Below, in pieces: positions 7,902 to 16,502 of a stretch of 64,000 nt of DNA. The stretch covers positions 10,947 through 74,946 of the forward strand of contig CALFER010000103.1 in the NCBI GenBank assembly GCA_937951895.1, in the 5' to 3' direction. Each line of letters opens with the position of its first letter. Within the stretch, counting starts at the first letter, position 1. The stretch is from an uncultured bacterium. GTDB taxonomy: Bacteria; CSSED10-310; CALFER01. The translations under genes and the position numbers were made by a program. The notes under the pieces were generated by a model that did no database searches, had not been told where the DNA came from, and saw nothing but the letters and a program-made list of their open reading frames with translations.

Positions 7902-10084
7902 TGAACTCCCCCTGTATCCTCCCGACGCCCTGCGCGTCGATAGACCATGATCAGACCGATGGCCTGCAATCCGATGATCGCGATCATGACAAGCCTGAAG
8001 TCCGGCCAAATCAGCAAAACACCGATCAGAAGCATGGCTCCGATCGCGGACACGATCAGATCGAGCGCGTAGAATAGACTGGTCAGTCCGGCATGTAAAC
8101 GACTCCAGGCCGTGAAAAATGCGCCTCCCGCGAGACCGGTGATCGATCCGAGCGACATGATGAGGGGAATCGATGCATCTTCCGATCGGGAGATGCACCG
8201 GATTAAAAGCAGGGCGATGGTCACGAAAGCGAGATGAGAGATCGATGCGATGCGGGATAACCGTATGTCGAGAAGCGTCGAAAGAAGAGCGCCGATCGAG
8301 AGTCCGGCCGAAAAAAGGCTCAGAAGAAGGGCGATGTTGAGATACCCGTCGCCGTGGATGATCTGCAGGAGGCATAACAAAGAATTCAACAGAATCATCT
8401 GCGTCAGCCCCAGTATCGAGAGGGATACGAACGGCAGGAGCAGAATATTTCGCCTGGTCGGCAGAGATGTGGCACATGTTGCCAGGGCACCCGCGATGAT
8501 CAGAACGCACAACAGTGTGATCAGCCATCCCGGAGTGCGGGAGAAAGAGAGCCATGCGCGGATTGCAGCGGAGAAGGCAAGGGGTCGGAACAATGTGCTT
8601 TTTTCGCAGTCATCCGATTTCCCGAGCAACATGCGATCCAGGCGTGCGCATCGCTCTGGTCCGCAGCGAAACGGTAAATACCCCTCACCAGCGTAAAACG
8701 TTTCCAGGGATTGTTCCGCGAGAGCGTTTTGAACGATTCGTGGAATCGATGCACAGTCTGGAAGCTCTCCTCCGGATCCGATCAGGTCGACTGTTTCACC
8801 CGGTATCAACCTGATCATGTCGCCGAAAACCGTCCGAAATGTGTGCGTCACGATCCTCGCAAATCGCAAGTTTTCTCGATTCAGGTAATTGTCATCGATG
8901 TTCAATCTCAGGATCACGATACCGTCCGGTGAGAGAGCTCGACGAAGAAGACTCAGAAACTCGATGGAATAAAATCTGGATCCGGCGATGGTGAGAGGAG
9001 GTGGCAGATCGAGAATGATCAGGTCATAGGCCTGATGCCTCCGGAAAAATCCCATCGCATCGTCCTCATGTACAACGACGCGGGGTAAATCGAATTCATT
9101 GCAGAAGGAATCCGAAGTCCGGTTCCGGAGAGTCTTCACCGGCATGCTGTTCCGCAGCACCACATCGATCGGTGCGGTGGATCGCCGTCGAATCTCGCGG
9201 ATCATCCCCGCGTAACCGCCTTCGATGATACAGATCGCGGAGGCCGGTTTTGGGAGAAGCGACAATGGAATATGGGTCAGTTCCTCGGCTTTCGACGATT
9301 CGTTGGAGTGCGCGATCAGGGCATGGTTGATCAACAGGGACGTTTCACCTGCATGTGTGCGAATCGTAATTCGTCCATATGGGGATTCGCGGGATCGAAC
9401 GGAATCGGCGCCCGGCCACTCGAGTTTGTTCAGAACAGCAGTTACTCGTTCAGCAGCCACGAATGTTGATGCTCCGCTGCAGAGGCAGACCAGAGCAAAG
9501 ATGGTTCGATAGAAGGACTGTCTTGAGAACAGGGCAGCAGAGAGAGAGATGATGGCGAGTTGAAGCAGCAGAGTTCGTTCATTTGGAACGGTAATCAGCA
9601 ATCCGAATCGCAGCGTTGCCCCCGCCACGATTCCGCCTGCGGCTTCGAACGCATAAATGTATGAGGGCCCGCGTCGATCCGGGATCCCCAGTTCGGATTG
9701 GACAGCGAGCAAGCGAAAGGTGAGGCCATTGATGATGCAGACCGGTGCGAGGATGGGTAGGGGCATGAGCAGGGCATCGATCAGCCCGATTGATTCTCCG
9801 GGCAGGACATCCAGCGCGAACCGGATCGCGCGCAGCAGAATGAGTGACAGGAGAGCGAACAGGCACTGGGCAACGAGCAGCGACCAGATGGCATCGTCAT
9901 CGTGACGGGCTCCGGGATGGCTCCGGACAGTCGCGCCGATTCCGGTCAGGATGAGCCAGGCGGACAGAAACGCCACCCAGGCGATCTCTGAACCCTGACA
10001 TTGGGCGATGTATTCACGGATCAACACGATCTGATTGGCCAGGCTGATGAAACCGAGCAAGGCGCTGAGGATTGGGGTTCTCAT
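7898..10084 (-). CDS. membrane protein with degenerate spermidine-synthase-like domain
   Basis: About 728 residues from the ATG at 10084, which has GGAGA eight bases upstream. The layout is: roughly seven N-terminal membrane segments, a soluble Rossmann-like spermidine/spermine synthase domain (about 210-500), then seven or so C-terminal membrane segments. Conserved remains of the synthase fold include AYDLIILDLPPP and FYSIEFLSLLRRAL. The usual glycine-rich GGGDG motif reads IEGGYAGMIREI and the acidic residue that normally binds the cosubstrate is replaced (VVLRNSMPV), so polyamine synthesis is doubtful. Its stop overlaps the murF start by ATGA. Such fused membrane synthases are common in candidate phyla; the function is unknown. 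Confidence 0.75.
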   Translation of the reverse strand: MRTPILSALLGFISLANQIVLIREYIAQCQGSEIAWVAFLSAWLILTGIGATVRSHPGARHDDDAIWSLLVAQCLFALLSLILLRAIRFALDVLPGESIGLIDALLMPLPILAPVCIINGLTFRLLAVQSELGIPDRRGPSYIYAFEAAGGIVAGATLRFGLLITVPNERTLLLQLAIISLSAALFSRQSFYRTIFALVCLCSGASTFVAAERVTAVLNKLEWPGADSVRSRESPYGRITIRTHAGETSLLINHALIAHSNESSKAEELTHIPLSLLPKPASAICIIEGGYAGMIREIRRRSTAPIDVVLRNSMPVKTLRNRTSDSFCNEFDLPRVVVHEDDAMGFFRRHQAYDLIILDLPPPLTIAGSRFYSIEFLSLLRRALSPDGIVILRLNIDDNYLNRENLRFARIVTHTFRTVFGDMIRLIPGETVDLIGSGGELPDCASIPRIVQNALAEQSLETFYAGEGYLPFRCGPERCARLDRMLLGKSDDCEKSTLFRPLAFSAAIRAWLSFSRTPGWLITLLCVLIIAGALATCATSLPTRRNILLLPFVSLSILGLTQMILLNSLLCLLQIIHGDGYLNIALLLSLFSAGLSIGALLSTLLDIRLSRIASISHLAFVTIALLLIRCISRSEDASIPLIMSLGSITGLAGGAFFTAWSRLHAGLTSLFYALDLIVSAIGAMLLIGVLLIWPDFRLVMIAIIGLQAIGLIMVYRRAGRREDTGGVQ

Positions 10085-10178
10085 TCGCGCATTCTCCATA
10101 CCCGGCAAAAGGTGTCGACAGCTCACACGATTCTGACGGACACTCTAAAGAAGCATGCCGATCCCTGCAAGGGTTCAC

Positions 10179-10206
10179 TTGGAATTCGCGGACGATCTGA
10201 TAGTAT
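10179..10206 (+). promoter_or_regulatory. candidate promoter of the amidase-rph-rdgB operon
   Basis: TTGGAA at 10179-10184 and TAGTAT at 10201-10206 with a 16-base spacer, both four of six consensus bases, lie 17 bases before the amidase start. Weak but in the right place. Confidence 0.35.
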
Positions 10207-10222
10207 TGCGCGTTGAAGTGAG

Positions 10223-11344
10223 ATGCTGACCATGTTTTTTTCCAGACCCTCATTGAAACATTGTATGTTCGTCGGCTTCGTACTGATGATGCCGATCGTC
10301 GTTGCAGCCCAGCAGAGCAACCTGGTGTTCATGAATCAGATCACCGGGAAATCGACCGGTATACAAGTGAAATCAGTGGATTCTTCAAACTATTTCGCCT
10401 TGAATGACCTGCTCCTTCAGATGGAATGGGAACTCGAACTGGATTATGCCGAGGGGATGATCCGATCTCATTTCCGTGACATGGAGTTCCGGTTCGCCGA
10501 TGGAGTTTCCGGTTATTATCGATCCGGTGAGTATTTCCGGACTCAGTTGCCCTTTCGACTCGAACAGGAACTTCTCTGGGCACCGTACGAAATCATCGAG
10601 AGTCTTCTTATTCCTGCCTGGGGTGGCGATCTGGTTTGGGATCCGACCCAATCTGAATTGCGATTGATGAAAACCCTTGATTCCAATTCACCCCAGGAAT
10701 CTGTTGCATCGACCGGTTCTGACCAGGCCATCGTTGTCATCGATGCGGGCCATGGCGGAGAGGATTTCGGGTTTACGCTGTCGAACGGAAAACTCGAGAA
10801 GGAGTTGACGCGGAAGCTGGCGGAAAAAACATCCCGATTGCTCGCTGATCGAATGGGGGCTGATGTGCTGCTGACGCGTAACGGCGACTTCATGATTTCG
10901 GAAATCGAGAGAGCGATGATTGCCAACCGTGCTCACTGCGATCTCTTTCTGAGTATCCATCTGGTCTCGACACATGAAATCGCGCCCAAAGGGTTCATTC
11001 TGTATACACGAATGCCAACGGATTCCCGCGACTCCGGAACGGCGGGACTCAGCCTGTGGGATCGGGTTGAACCTGCCAGTGTTCAGAAAAGCGGAGACTA
11101 TGCGGCAAGGTTCGGTGATGCTCTATCCGCAGCAGCCAACGGGGTTCTGTGGCAGATCCAGCCCATGAGTCTCAAGCTGCTCGAAGGCATTGCCTCGCCG
11201 GCGCTCGTTGTCGAACTCGGGACATCTCTTGCCTTTTACGGGGATGTGCCGATCGATCAGGATGATGGATTGAATCGAGCTGCGGAAGCTCTTTACGACG
11301 GCATCCAGCGAGCGCTTGAAATGGGAAAAAACAATGGAATCTGA
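10223..11344 (+). CDS. N-acetylmuramoyl-L-alanine amidase (Amidase_3)
   Basis: A 373-residue exported protein. Residues 1-30 form a signal peptide ending near VVAAQQ. Residues 35-140 resemble the copper-amine-oxidase-N-like/AMIN-type substrate-binding domain, and from about 170 the Amidase_3 domain starts with VVIDAGHGGEDFG, where His binds zinc, continues with the Glu in KLEKEL, SIHLVS with the second zinc His, and VVELG with the catalytic Glu near the end. The enzyme cleaves the amide between MurNAc and L-Ala of peptidoglycan outside the cytoplasmic membrane. The next gene overlaps its end by 11 bases. Confidence 0.92.
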   Translation: MLTMFFSRPSLKHCMFVGFVLMMPIVVAAQQSNLVFMNQITGKSTGIQVKSVDSSNYFALNDLLLQMEWELELDYAEGMIRSHFRDMEFRFADGVSGYYRSGEYFRTQLPFRLEQELLWAPYEIIESLLIPAWGGDLVWDPTQSELRLMKTLDSNSPQESVASTGSDQAIVVIDAGHGGEDFGFTLSNGKLEKELTRKLAEKTSRLLADRMGADVLLTRNGDFMISEIERAMIANRAHCDLFLSIHLVSTHEIAPKGFILYTRMPTDSRDSGTAGLSLWDRVEPASVQKSGDYAARFGDALSAAANGVLWQIQPMSLKLLEGIASPALVVELGTSLAFYGDVPIDQDDGLNRAAEALYDGIQRALEMGKNNGI

Positions 11345-11996
11345 CGAAAACACACGCGATATCCGGATCCGGAACGATCGTCCGAGTCTTTGGTTCTATA
11401 TCCCCTTCGTTCTGGCCGCCGTTTTGCTCGGAATCCTGTTCGTCACGATGCGAGATGGCGGCAATCCGCTGAGCGATGCGACGAGACTTGCCGGTTCCAT
11501 CAGACAGGTATCTTCGGGCCTCGGCGCTACTCGTCGCGAAGTTTTCCTGTACTTCCCTCGCGCAGATTCGGACTGGGTATCACAGCCCACCGAGATCAAG
11601 GGAGGGGAGTCGATACGGCATGAAATCAGACAATGTCTCGAATTGCTGCTCAAGGGATCTCCGCAACTCGGCGTACAGCTGTTTGGCGGGAGTCTGCTGA
11701 TTGACGAGATCTACATTGATTCCAACCGGAACGTGGTCATCGATTTTCAAACCGCTGATCAGACGGTGATGAATCTTGGCGGCATTCAGCGTGAAAACCT
11801 GGCCATCCAATCCATCATCCGCACTCTCGCGGTCAATTTCCCGGACCTGCAGACCGTTCGATTTCTCTTCAATCATAAGGAAACTCTGACTTTCGCCGGT
11901 CATATTTCAAACGATCGATCGTTCGAAATCCGGCCGCGACAACCGGAAAACACGGTGATTCCCGAGATGACACAGGAGGCTCCGGATGCGGACTGA
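11334..11996 (+). CDS. GerMN-domain membrane protein
   Basis: About 220 residues from the ATG at 11334, overlapping the amidase stop. A short charged N-terminus is followed by one membrane segment (about 17-38), then an extracytoplasmic GerMN domain: REVFLYFPRAD, an LELLLKGSP helix, VVIDFQTADQ, and LQTVRFLFNHKETLTFAGH. GerMN domains occur in spore germination and in cell-envelope proteins of non-sporulating bacteria, often beside an amidase exactly as here. Nothing else in the window indicates sporulation, so a cell-wall role is more likely. An upstream in-frame TTG at 11316 is less likely as start. Confidence 0.85.
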   Translation: MESDENTRDIRIRNDRPSLWFYIPFVLAAVLLGILFVTMRDGGNPLSDATRLAGSIRQVSSGLGATRREVFLYFPRADSDWVSQPTEIKGGESIRHEIRQCLELLLKGSPQLGVQLFGGSLLIDEIYIDSNRNVVIDFQTADQTVMNLGGIQRENLAIQSIIRTLAVNFPDLQTVRFLFNHKETLTFAGHISNDRSFEIRPRQPENTVIPEMTQEAPDAD

Positions 11997-12708
11997 CCGA
12001 CAGGATACGCAGTCACGACCGATATCGTTCGAATTGGATTACATCCCTCATGCGCCCGGATCGGTTCTTGCGCGATTTGGGAGCACGGCTGTTCTGTGTA
12101 ACGTGTGCATCGAGGAAACCGTGCCGAAGCATCTGATCGGAACGCAGAAAGGATGGATCACCGCGGAATACGCGATGCTTCCGCAAGCAGGTTTACGGCG
12201 CTCGCCTCGAGACGGCCGGCCAACGGTCAAAGGGCGCGTACATGAAATTCAGCGTCTGATCGGACGGAGTCTTCGGGCCGGATTGGATCTGAATGTACTG
12301 GGTCCCCGAACCATCACGGTCGATTGTGATGTGCTTTGCGCGGATGGAGGCACACGAACGGCATCGATTACTGGAGGTTGGATCGCATTGAGAATGGCTG
12401 TCTGGCGTTTTTTCGATCACCGGGTGCCGCCAGGTCTGATTTCCGCCGAATGCCTCGCTGCGATCAGCGCAGGTTGGGTCGACGGCCGTTGTCTGCTCGA
12501 TCTGGATTATCATGAGGACAGTGCTGCAGATGTCGATCTGAATCTGGTGGGCACCGATCAGGGCGGGTGGATCGAGATCCAGGGGACCTCGGAATCCAAA
12601 CCGCAGCATGCTTCCGTGTTTCAGGATCTGATTCGTCTGGCGGCAGAGGGGTTGCCGAGTTTGTTTGCGAAGCAGCGTGAGATCTTCGAGAGAGGGCGGA
12701 TCGGATGA
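11986..12708 (+). CDS. rph: ribonuclease PH
   Basis: A 240-residue phosphorolytic exoribonuclease that trims tRNA 3' ends. The RNase PH core is complete: GSVLARFGSTAVLCNVCIEE, GWITAEYAMLPQAGLRR with the RNA-binding arginines, GRVHEIQRLIGRSLRA, and DCDVLCADGGTRTASITG with the phosphate/metal-site residues. Length fits the family. It overlaps the GerMN gene by 11 bases and rdgB by four (ATGA). rph-rdgB is a widely conserved pair. Confidence 0.97.
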   Translation: MRTDRQDTQSRPISFELDYIPHAPGSVLARFGSTAVLCNVCIEETVPKHLIGTQKGWITAEYAMLPQAGLRRSPRDGRPTVKGRVHEIQRLIGRSLRAGLDLNVLGPRTITVDCDVLCADGGTRTASITGGWIALRMAVWRFFDHRVPPGLISAECLAAISAGWVDGRCLLDLDYHEDSAADVDLNLVGTDQGGWIEIQGTSESKPQHASVFQDLIRLAAEGLPSLFAKQREIFERGRIG

Positions 12709-13331
12709 CTCCGCCGCGTCTCGTCATCGCTACGCTGAATCGTCATAAATTCCATGAGATCACATCGATCTTGAAGGGTATCCCGCATGAACTCGTTCCG
12801 TTGTGGTCCCTGGACAGGGTCTCAGACCCGGATGAATCCGGTGCCACATATCGGGACAATGCGCTGATCAAGGCATCCGAGACGTCGAAAGTTGCCGGGT
12901 TGCCGGCCATCGCTGATGATTCGGGCCTCGAAGTGGATGCGCTCGGGGGACGCCCGGGAGTGCATTCGAAAAGAATGTTCGGCCACGATTTGTCCGATCG
13001 GGCCAAATATCTCGAATTGATCCGTCAGATGGAGGGGGTGGAGGATGCCGATCGAACGGCCCGGTTTATCTCCGTGGCCGTTCTGACAATGGGTGATGAG
13101 TTGATTTACGAGAGTCGCGGTGAGGTTGAAGGTCGGATCATTGAGCATGCCAGAGGGGAAGACGGTTTCGGGTATGATCCTGTATTCTGGATTCCCGGGA
13201 AGGCTTGCACGATGGCCGAGTTGAGTCTGGAAGAGAAAAACGGGATCAGCCACCGGGGTCTTGCGATGAGGGGCATGAAAGAATTCCTCTTGCGCAATCC
13301 CTGTTTCCTTGATAAGAATGCACGGCTGTGA
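12705..13331 (+). CDS. rdgB: XTP/dITP diphosphatase (non-canonical purine NTP pyrophosphatase)
   Basis: A 208-residue house-cleaning enzyme that hydrolyses dITP and XTP to keep deaminated purines out of DNA. It shows the start LVIATLNRHKFHEI, the substrate motif DDSGLEVDALGGRPGVHS, and the later GEDGFGYDPVFWIP and GISHRGLAM motifs. It begins within the rph stop (ATGA). tRNA genes begin just 15 bases behind its end. Confidence 0.97.
   Translation: MTPPRLVIATLNRHKFHEITSILKGIPHELVPLWSLDRVSDPDESGATYRDNALIKASETSKVAGLPAIADDSGLEVDALGGRPGVHSKRMFGHDLSDRAKYLELIRQMEGVEDADRTARFISVAVLTMGDELIYESRGEVEGRIIEHARGEDGFGYDPVFWIPGKACTMAELSLEEKNGISHRGLAMRGMKEFLLRNPCFLDKNARL
13290..13318 (+). promoter_or_regulatory. 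candidate promoter of the tRNA cluster, inside the rdgB end
   Basis: TTGCGC at 13290-13295, 17-base spacer and TAAGAA at 13313-13318 lie about 30 bases before tRNA-Pro. The -10 is weak; transcription could also simply continue from rdgB. Confidence 0.3.
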
Positions 13332-13346
13332 GTGCGAACTCACGTG

Positions 13347-13419
<73 letters not shown>

Positions 13420-13448
13420 TGCTTCGGTAGGAACGGACCTGCCGATGA

Positions 13449-13522
<74 letters not shown>

Positions 13523-13537
13523 GGCTTGAAAATGTGT

Positions 13538-13613
13538 GGTGGGTATAGCTCAGTTTGGTTAGAGCGCCTGACTGTGGATCAGGAGGTCGAGGGTTCAAAT
13601 CCCTCTACCCACC
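13538..13613 (+). tRNA. tRNA-His (anticodon GTG)
   Basis: Anticodon stem CCTGA/TCAGG encloses CTGTGGA (anticodon GTG). The acceptor GTGGGTA pairs with TACCCAC, and the extra G at 13538 (G-1) faces C73 at 13613, the identity element of tRNA-His, encoded in the genome. A hairpin terminator follows directly. Confidence 0.95.
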
Positions 13614-13620
13614 CTGAATT

Positions 13621-13643
13621 CCCCGCCTCGCGGGGTTTTGTTT
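13621..13643 (+). terminator. intrinsic terminator after tRNA-His
   Basis: Six-base stem CCCCGC/GCGGGG with a three-base loop, followed by TTTTGTTT. It splits the tRNA cluster: three tRNAs before it and two after. Confidence 0.75.
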
Positions 13644-13656
13644 ATTTCCGGTGTTT

Positions 13657-13730
<74 letters not shown>

Positions 13731-13746
13731 TATGGAAGGTTTTATT

Positions 13747-13831
13747 GCGAGGATGGCGGAATTGGCAGACGCGCTGGACTTAGGATCCAGTGTCCACGGA
13801 CGTGGGGGTTCAACTCCCCCTCCTCGCACCA
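13747..13831 (+). tRNA. tRNA-Leu (anticodon TAG)
   Basis: Acceptor GCGAGGA pairs with TCCTCGC, D-arm GGCGGAATTGGCAGACGC typical of Leu, anticodon stem CTGGA/TCCAG around CTTAGGA (anticodon TAG), a long variable arm, and T-arm GGGGGTTCAACTCCCCC. CCA is encoded (13829-13831), unlike the other tRNAs here. Confidence 0.96.
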
Positions 13832-13906
13832 TGACCAGAGGGCTTCGAGAACCCCGGCACATTCAGGCTCCTCACAACTCATTTCCGGCGATGAAGGAAA
13901 CAGATT

Positions 13907-15226
13907 ATGAAAGTTGATGTTACATCGATCTCCAGTGAATCCAGAACCATTTCAGTCGAAATCCCTATTGAAACGGTTCAGAGTGAATTGAAAAAGATGC
14001 TCGAAGAACTGCGCAATGGCGTTCAGATTCCTGGGTTCCGCGTCGGGAAAGTGCCGGACAGTATCCTGAAAATGCGTTTCGGGAAGGAAATCCGGAAGCA
14101 GATCGGTGCGAATCTGATCGAAACCACCTTGTTCGATGCGATCGACGAGGCAGGAATCACCCTGGTGGGTCCGCCCGAAATGAAAGAGTGGATTCTGGAG
14201 GAGGAGAAACCGTTTACGTACGCATTCACGGCCACGACGCTTCCGGACTTTGAAGTGGCTTCATACAAGGGTGTCGACATCGAGAAGGTCAAACCGCAGA
14301 TCAAAGATGAAATTGTGACGGAAAGACTGGAGAGGCTGGCGCAATCCCAGGCTTCTTTCGATGTGGTCTCCGATCGTCCGTCGGCTGCCGGAGATCGTCT
14401 GTTTGGCAAGATCAAAATGATGATGGGCGAAGAAATCGTTCCGGGATGGCGCGGACGAAACGTCGACATTGCTCTCGGAGAAGGACGCTTTTTCCCGGGA
14501 AGCGACTTTGAACAGAAACTGATCGGATTGATGCCTGGAGCGGAGCATGCATTTGAGGTCGTTTTTCCGGAAGATTACAAGTATTACGTTGATTTCGCGG
14601 GCAAAACCGTGTCTGTCATCTGCGAGTTGAAGGAGTTAAAGACCAAGCAGGTTCCGAAGCTCGACGATGATTTCGCCAAGGATCTCGGCCTGGAATCCAT
14701 CGAACAGCTCACCAATCGGATCCGTGAGGATCTGGCGACAGAGCAAAAGTCGATTAGCGATCGTGATTACAGGATGCGATTACTCGACAAGATAACCGAG
14801 GGAACACAGTTTGAGATCCCGGAGTTCATGATCACCGCGGAACTCGATGAAATACGGGAAGAAATGAAAGTGAGCGAGGACAAGGACTGGGAGGAACTTC
14901 TTCCCAAAGTCCAGCAGATCGCCAATAAAAAGGTGAAACTCCGTTTGCTCCTCGAGCGTATTGCACATCTGGAGGGGATCGTCGTGACCTCCGAGGATAT
15001 CGATCAGGAGATTCAGAAGGCGTTGGATTCAGAAGAAGCGACGCGTGAACTCGAGGCCAGGAGCAAGGATCCCGCAGTGCGGTCTCAAGTCCGCAGGTCG
15101 TTGAAACGGGAACGCGCGATCCGGTTGATCGTCGATTCGTCGGTGGTCAAGGAAGTGGACGCGTTGTCAGAACCACAGAAGACGGGAGAGTCCCGGGAAG
15201 AACAGGATCAGGTATCGGGATCCTGA
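13907..15226 (+). CDS. tig: trigger factor, ribosome-associated chaperone and prolyl isomerase
   Basis: A 439-residue trigger factor. The N-terminal ribosome-binding domain carries the signature IPGFRVGKVP (residues 41-50, usually GFRKGKVP), the middle FKBP-type PPIase domain spans about 150-240 (GDRLFGKIK...GRFFPGSDFEQKLIGL), and the long helical C-terminal domain follows. AAGGA sits upstream of the ATG. It binds nascent chains at the exit tunnel. clpP follows after 21 bases, the normal tig-clpP pairing. Confidence 0.96.
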   Translation: MKVDVTSISSESRTISVEIPIETVQSELKKMLEELRNGVQIPGFRVGKVPDSILKMRFGKEIRKQIGANLIETTLFDAIDEAGITLVGPPEMKEWILEEEKPFTYAFTATTLPDFEVASYKGVDIEKVKPQIKDEIVTERLERLAQSQASFDVVSDRPSAAGDRLFGKIKMMMGEEIVPGWRGRNVDIALGEGRFFPGSDFEQKLIGLMPGAEHAFEVVFPEDYKYYVDFAGKTVSVICELKELKTKQVPKLDDDFAKDLGLESIEQLTNRIREDLATEQKSISDRDYRMRLLDKITEGTQFEIPEFMITAELDEIREEMKVSEDKDWEELLPKVQQIANKKVKLRLLLERIAHLEGIVVTSEDIDQEIQKALDSEEATRELEARSKDPAVRSQVRRSLKRERAIRLIVDSSVVKEVDALSEPQKTGESREEQDQVSGS

Positions 15227-15247
15227 TGCCGGATGGAGCGGATGCAC

Positions 15248-15865
15248 ATGAAAGAACCTAACATGAATCTGGTGCCGATTGTCGTCGAGCAGACGAGCCG
15301 GGGAGAGCGAGCATTCGATATCTATTCGCGCCTGCTCAAGGAAAACATCATCTTTCTCGGTTTCCCCATCGATGATTTCGTCGCGAATCTCACCATTGCA
15401 CAGCTCTTGTTTCTCGAAGCGGAAGACCCCGAAAAAGACATCCAGATCTATATAAACTCTCCCGGAGGAATCATCACCTCGGCGTTAGCCATCTATGACA
15501 CGATGCAGTACATCAAACCGGATGTCTCGACGATCTGTGTCGGACAGGCCGCCAGCGCGGCAGCGGTTCTCCTTGCGGCCGGGAAGAAGGGCAAGCGATA
15601 TGCCCTCAAGAATTCCCGGATCATGTTGCATCAACCGATGGGTGGCTTTCAGGGTCAGGCGGCCGATATTGACATTCAGGCTCGGGAAATCCTGAAAATG
15701 CGCGAACAGATCAATCAGATCCTGACGCACCATACCGGACAACCCATCGACAAGATCGCGACGGACACGGATCGGGATTTTTTCATGGATCCGGGCGATG
15801 CGATCAAGTATGGATTGATCGATGAGATTCTCGTTGCGAAGCCCCGCAACACACCGGGTGAGTAG
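15248..15865 (+). CDS. clpP: ATP-dependent Clp protease proteolytic subunit
   Basis: About 205 residues from ATG 15248, chosen because GGAG lies nine bases upstream; ATGs at 15233 and 15242 are in frame. The Ser-His-Asp triad is visible: Ser in GQAASAAAVLLAAG (usually GMAASAGA, so Met is replaced by Gln), His in RIMLHQPMGG, and Asp in TDRDFFMDP. N-terminal GERAFDIYSRLLKENIIFLG is canonical. ClpP forms a 14-mer chamber fed by ClpX or ClpA-type unfoldases. The usual clpX is not downstream; engB follows instead. Confidence 0.97.
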   Translation: MKEPNMNLVPIVVEQTSRGERAFDIYSRLLKENIIFLGFPIDDFVANLTIAQLLFLEAEDPEKDIQIYINSPGGIITSALAIYDTMQYIKPDVSTICVGQAASAAAVLLAAGKKGKRYALKNSRIMLHQPMGGFQGQAADIDIQAREILKMREQINQILTHHTGQPIDKIATDTDRDFFMDPGDAIKYGLIDEILVAKPRNTPGE

Positions 15866-15888
15866 TCGCTCCGGAATCGTCGCTCTCG

Positions 15889-16494
15889 ATGAAAATTTCC
15901 GATGCTCAATACATCAAAAGTGCCGTCTACCCGTCTGATTTTCCGGATGGCATTGGTCCTGAGATTGCCTTTGCCGGGCGATCGAATGTCGGTAAATCGT
16001 CGCTGATCAACAGCCTTGTCAATCGCAAGCGTCTGGCGCAGACCAGTTCACAACCAGGTCGAACCCAAACGCTCAATTTCTATCTCGTCAATTACCAACT
16101 CTATCTGGTCGATTTGCCCGGATACGGATACACTCGAGCTCCTGAGTCGGTCTCGCTGAAGTGGCGGCAGGCGATTGACCGGTATCTCTCCGGACGTGAA
16201 CAACTGACCGGGTGCATCCATCTGATCGATATTCGTCACGATCCGACTTCCATGGATATTCGTGTGTCGAACTGGCTCAAAACGCAGCGTATCCTCTTGT
16301 GCACGCTCGCCGTAAAAGCCGATAAACTCAGCCGTTCAGCCTGTCTGAAGGCCATCAGCCGAATCCGGGCAACCCTCGATCTCGGTGATTCGGACCCGAT
16401 CATGGCCTATTCATCGTTGACGAACGACGGGCGGGATGCGCTCTGGCAGCTGATTGAAGAGAAGATCGGATACGAGAAGGGAGATCGGGCATGA
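15889..16494 (+). CDS. engB: ribosome biogenesis GTP-binding protein EngB/YsxC
   Basis: A 201-residue single-domain GTPase for 50S subunit assembly. G1 is AFAGRSNVGKSSLIN, G2 region PGRTQTLNFY, G3 VDLPGYGYTRA, G4 VKADKLS (usually TKxDK) and G5 SSL. The length is as expected. It lies 23 bases behind clpP on the same strand and ends facing larB. Confidence 0.95.
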   Translation: MKISDAQYIKSAVYPSDFPDGIGPEIAFAGRSNVGKSSLINSLVNRKRLAQTSSQPGRTQTLNFYLVNYQLYLVDLPGYGYTRAPESVSLKWRQAIDRYLSGREQLTGCIHLIDIRHDPTSMDIRVSNWLKTQRILLCTLAVKADKLSRSACLKAISRIRATLDLGDSDPIMAYSSLTNDGRDALWQLIEEKIGYEKGDRA

Positions 16495-16502
16495 AACCCG
16501 AT

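Noticed and set aside
9579..9866. short antisense frames rich in Arg, His and Pro over the membrane synthase-like gene
   Set aside because: Composition typical of shadow frames, no start signals.
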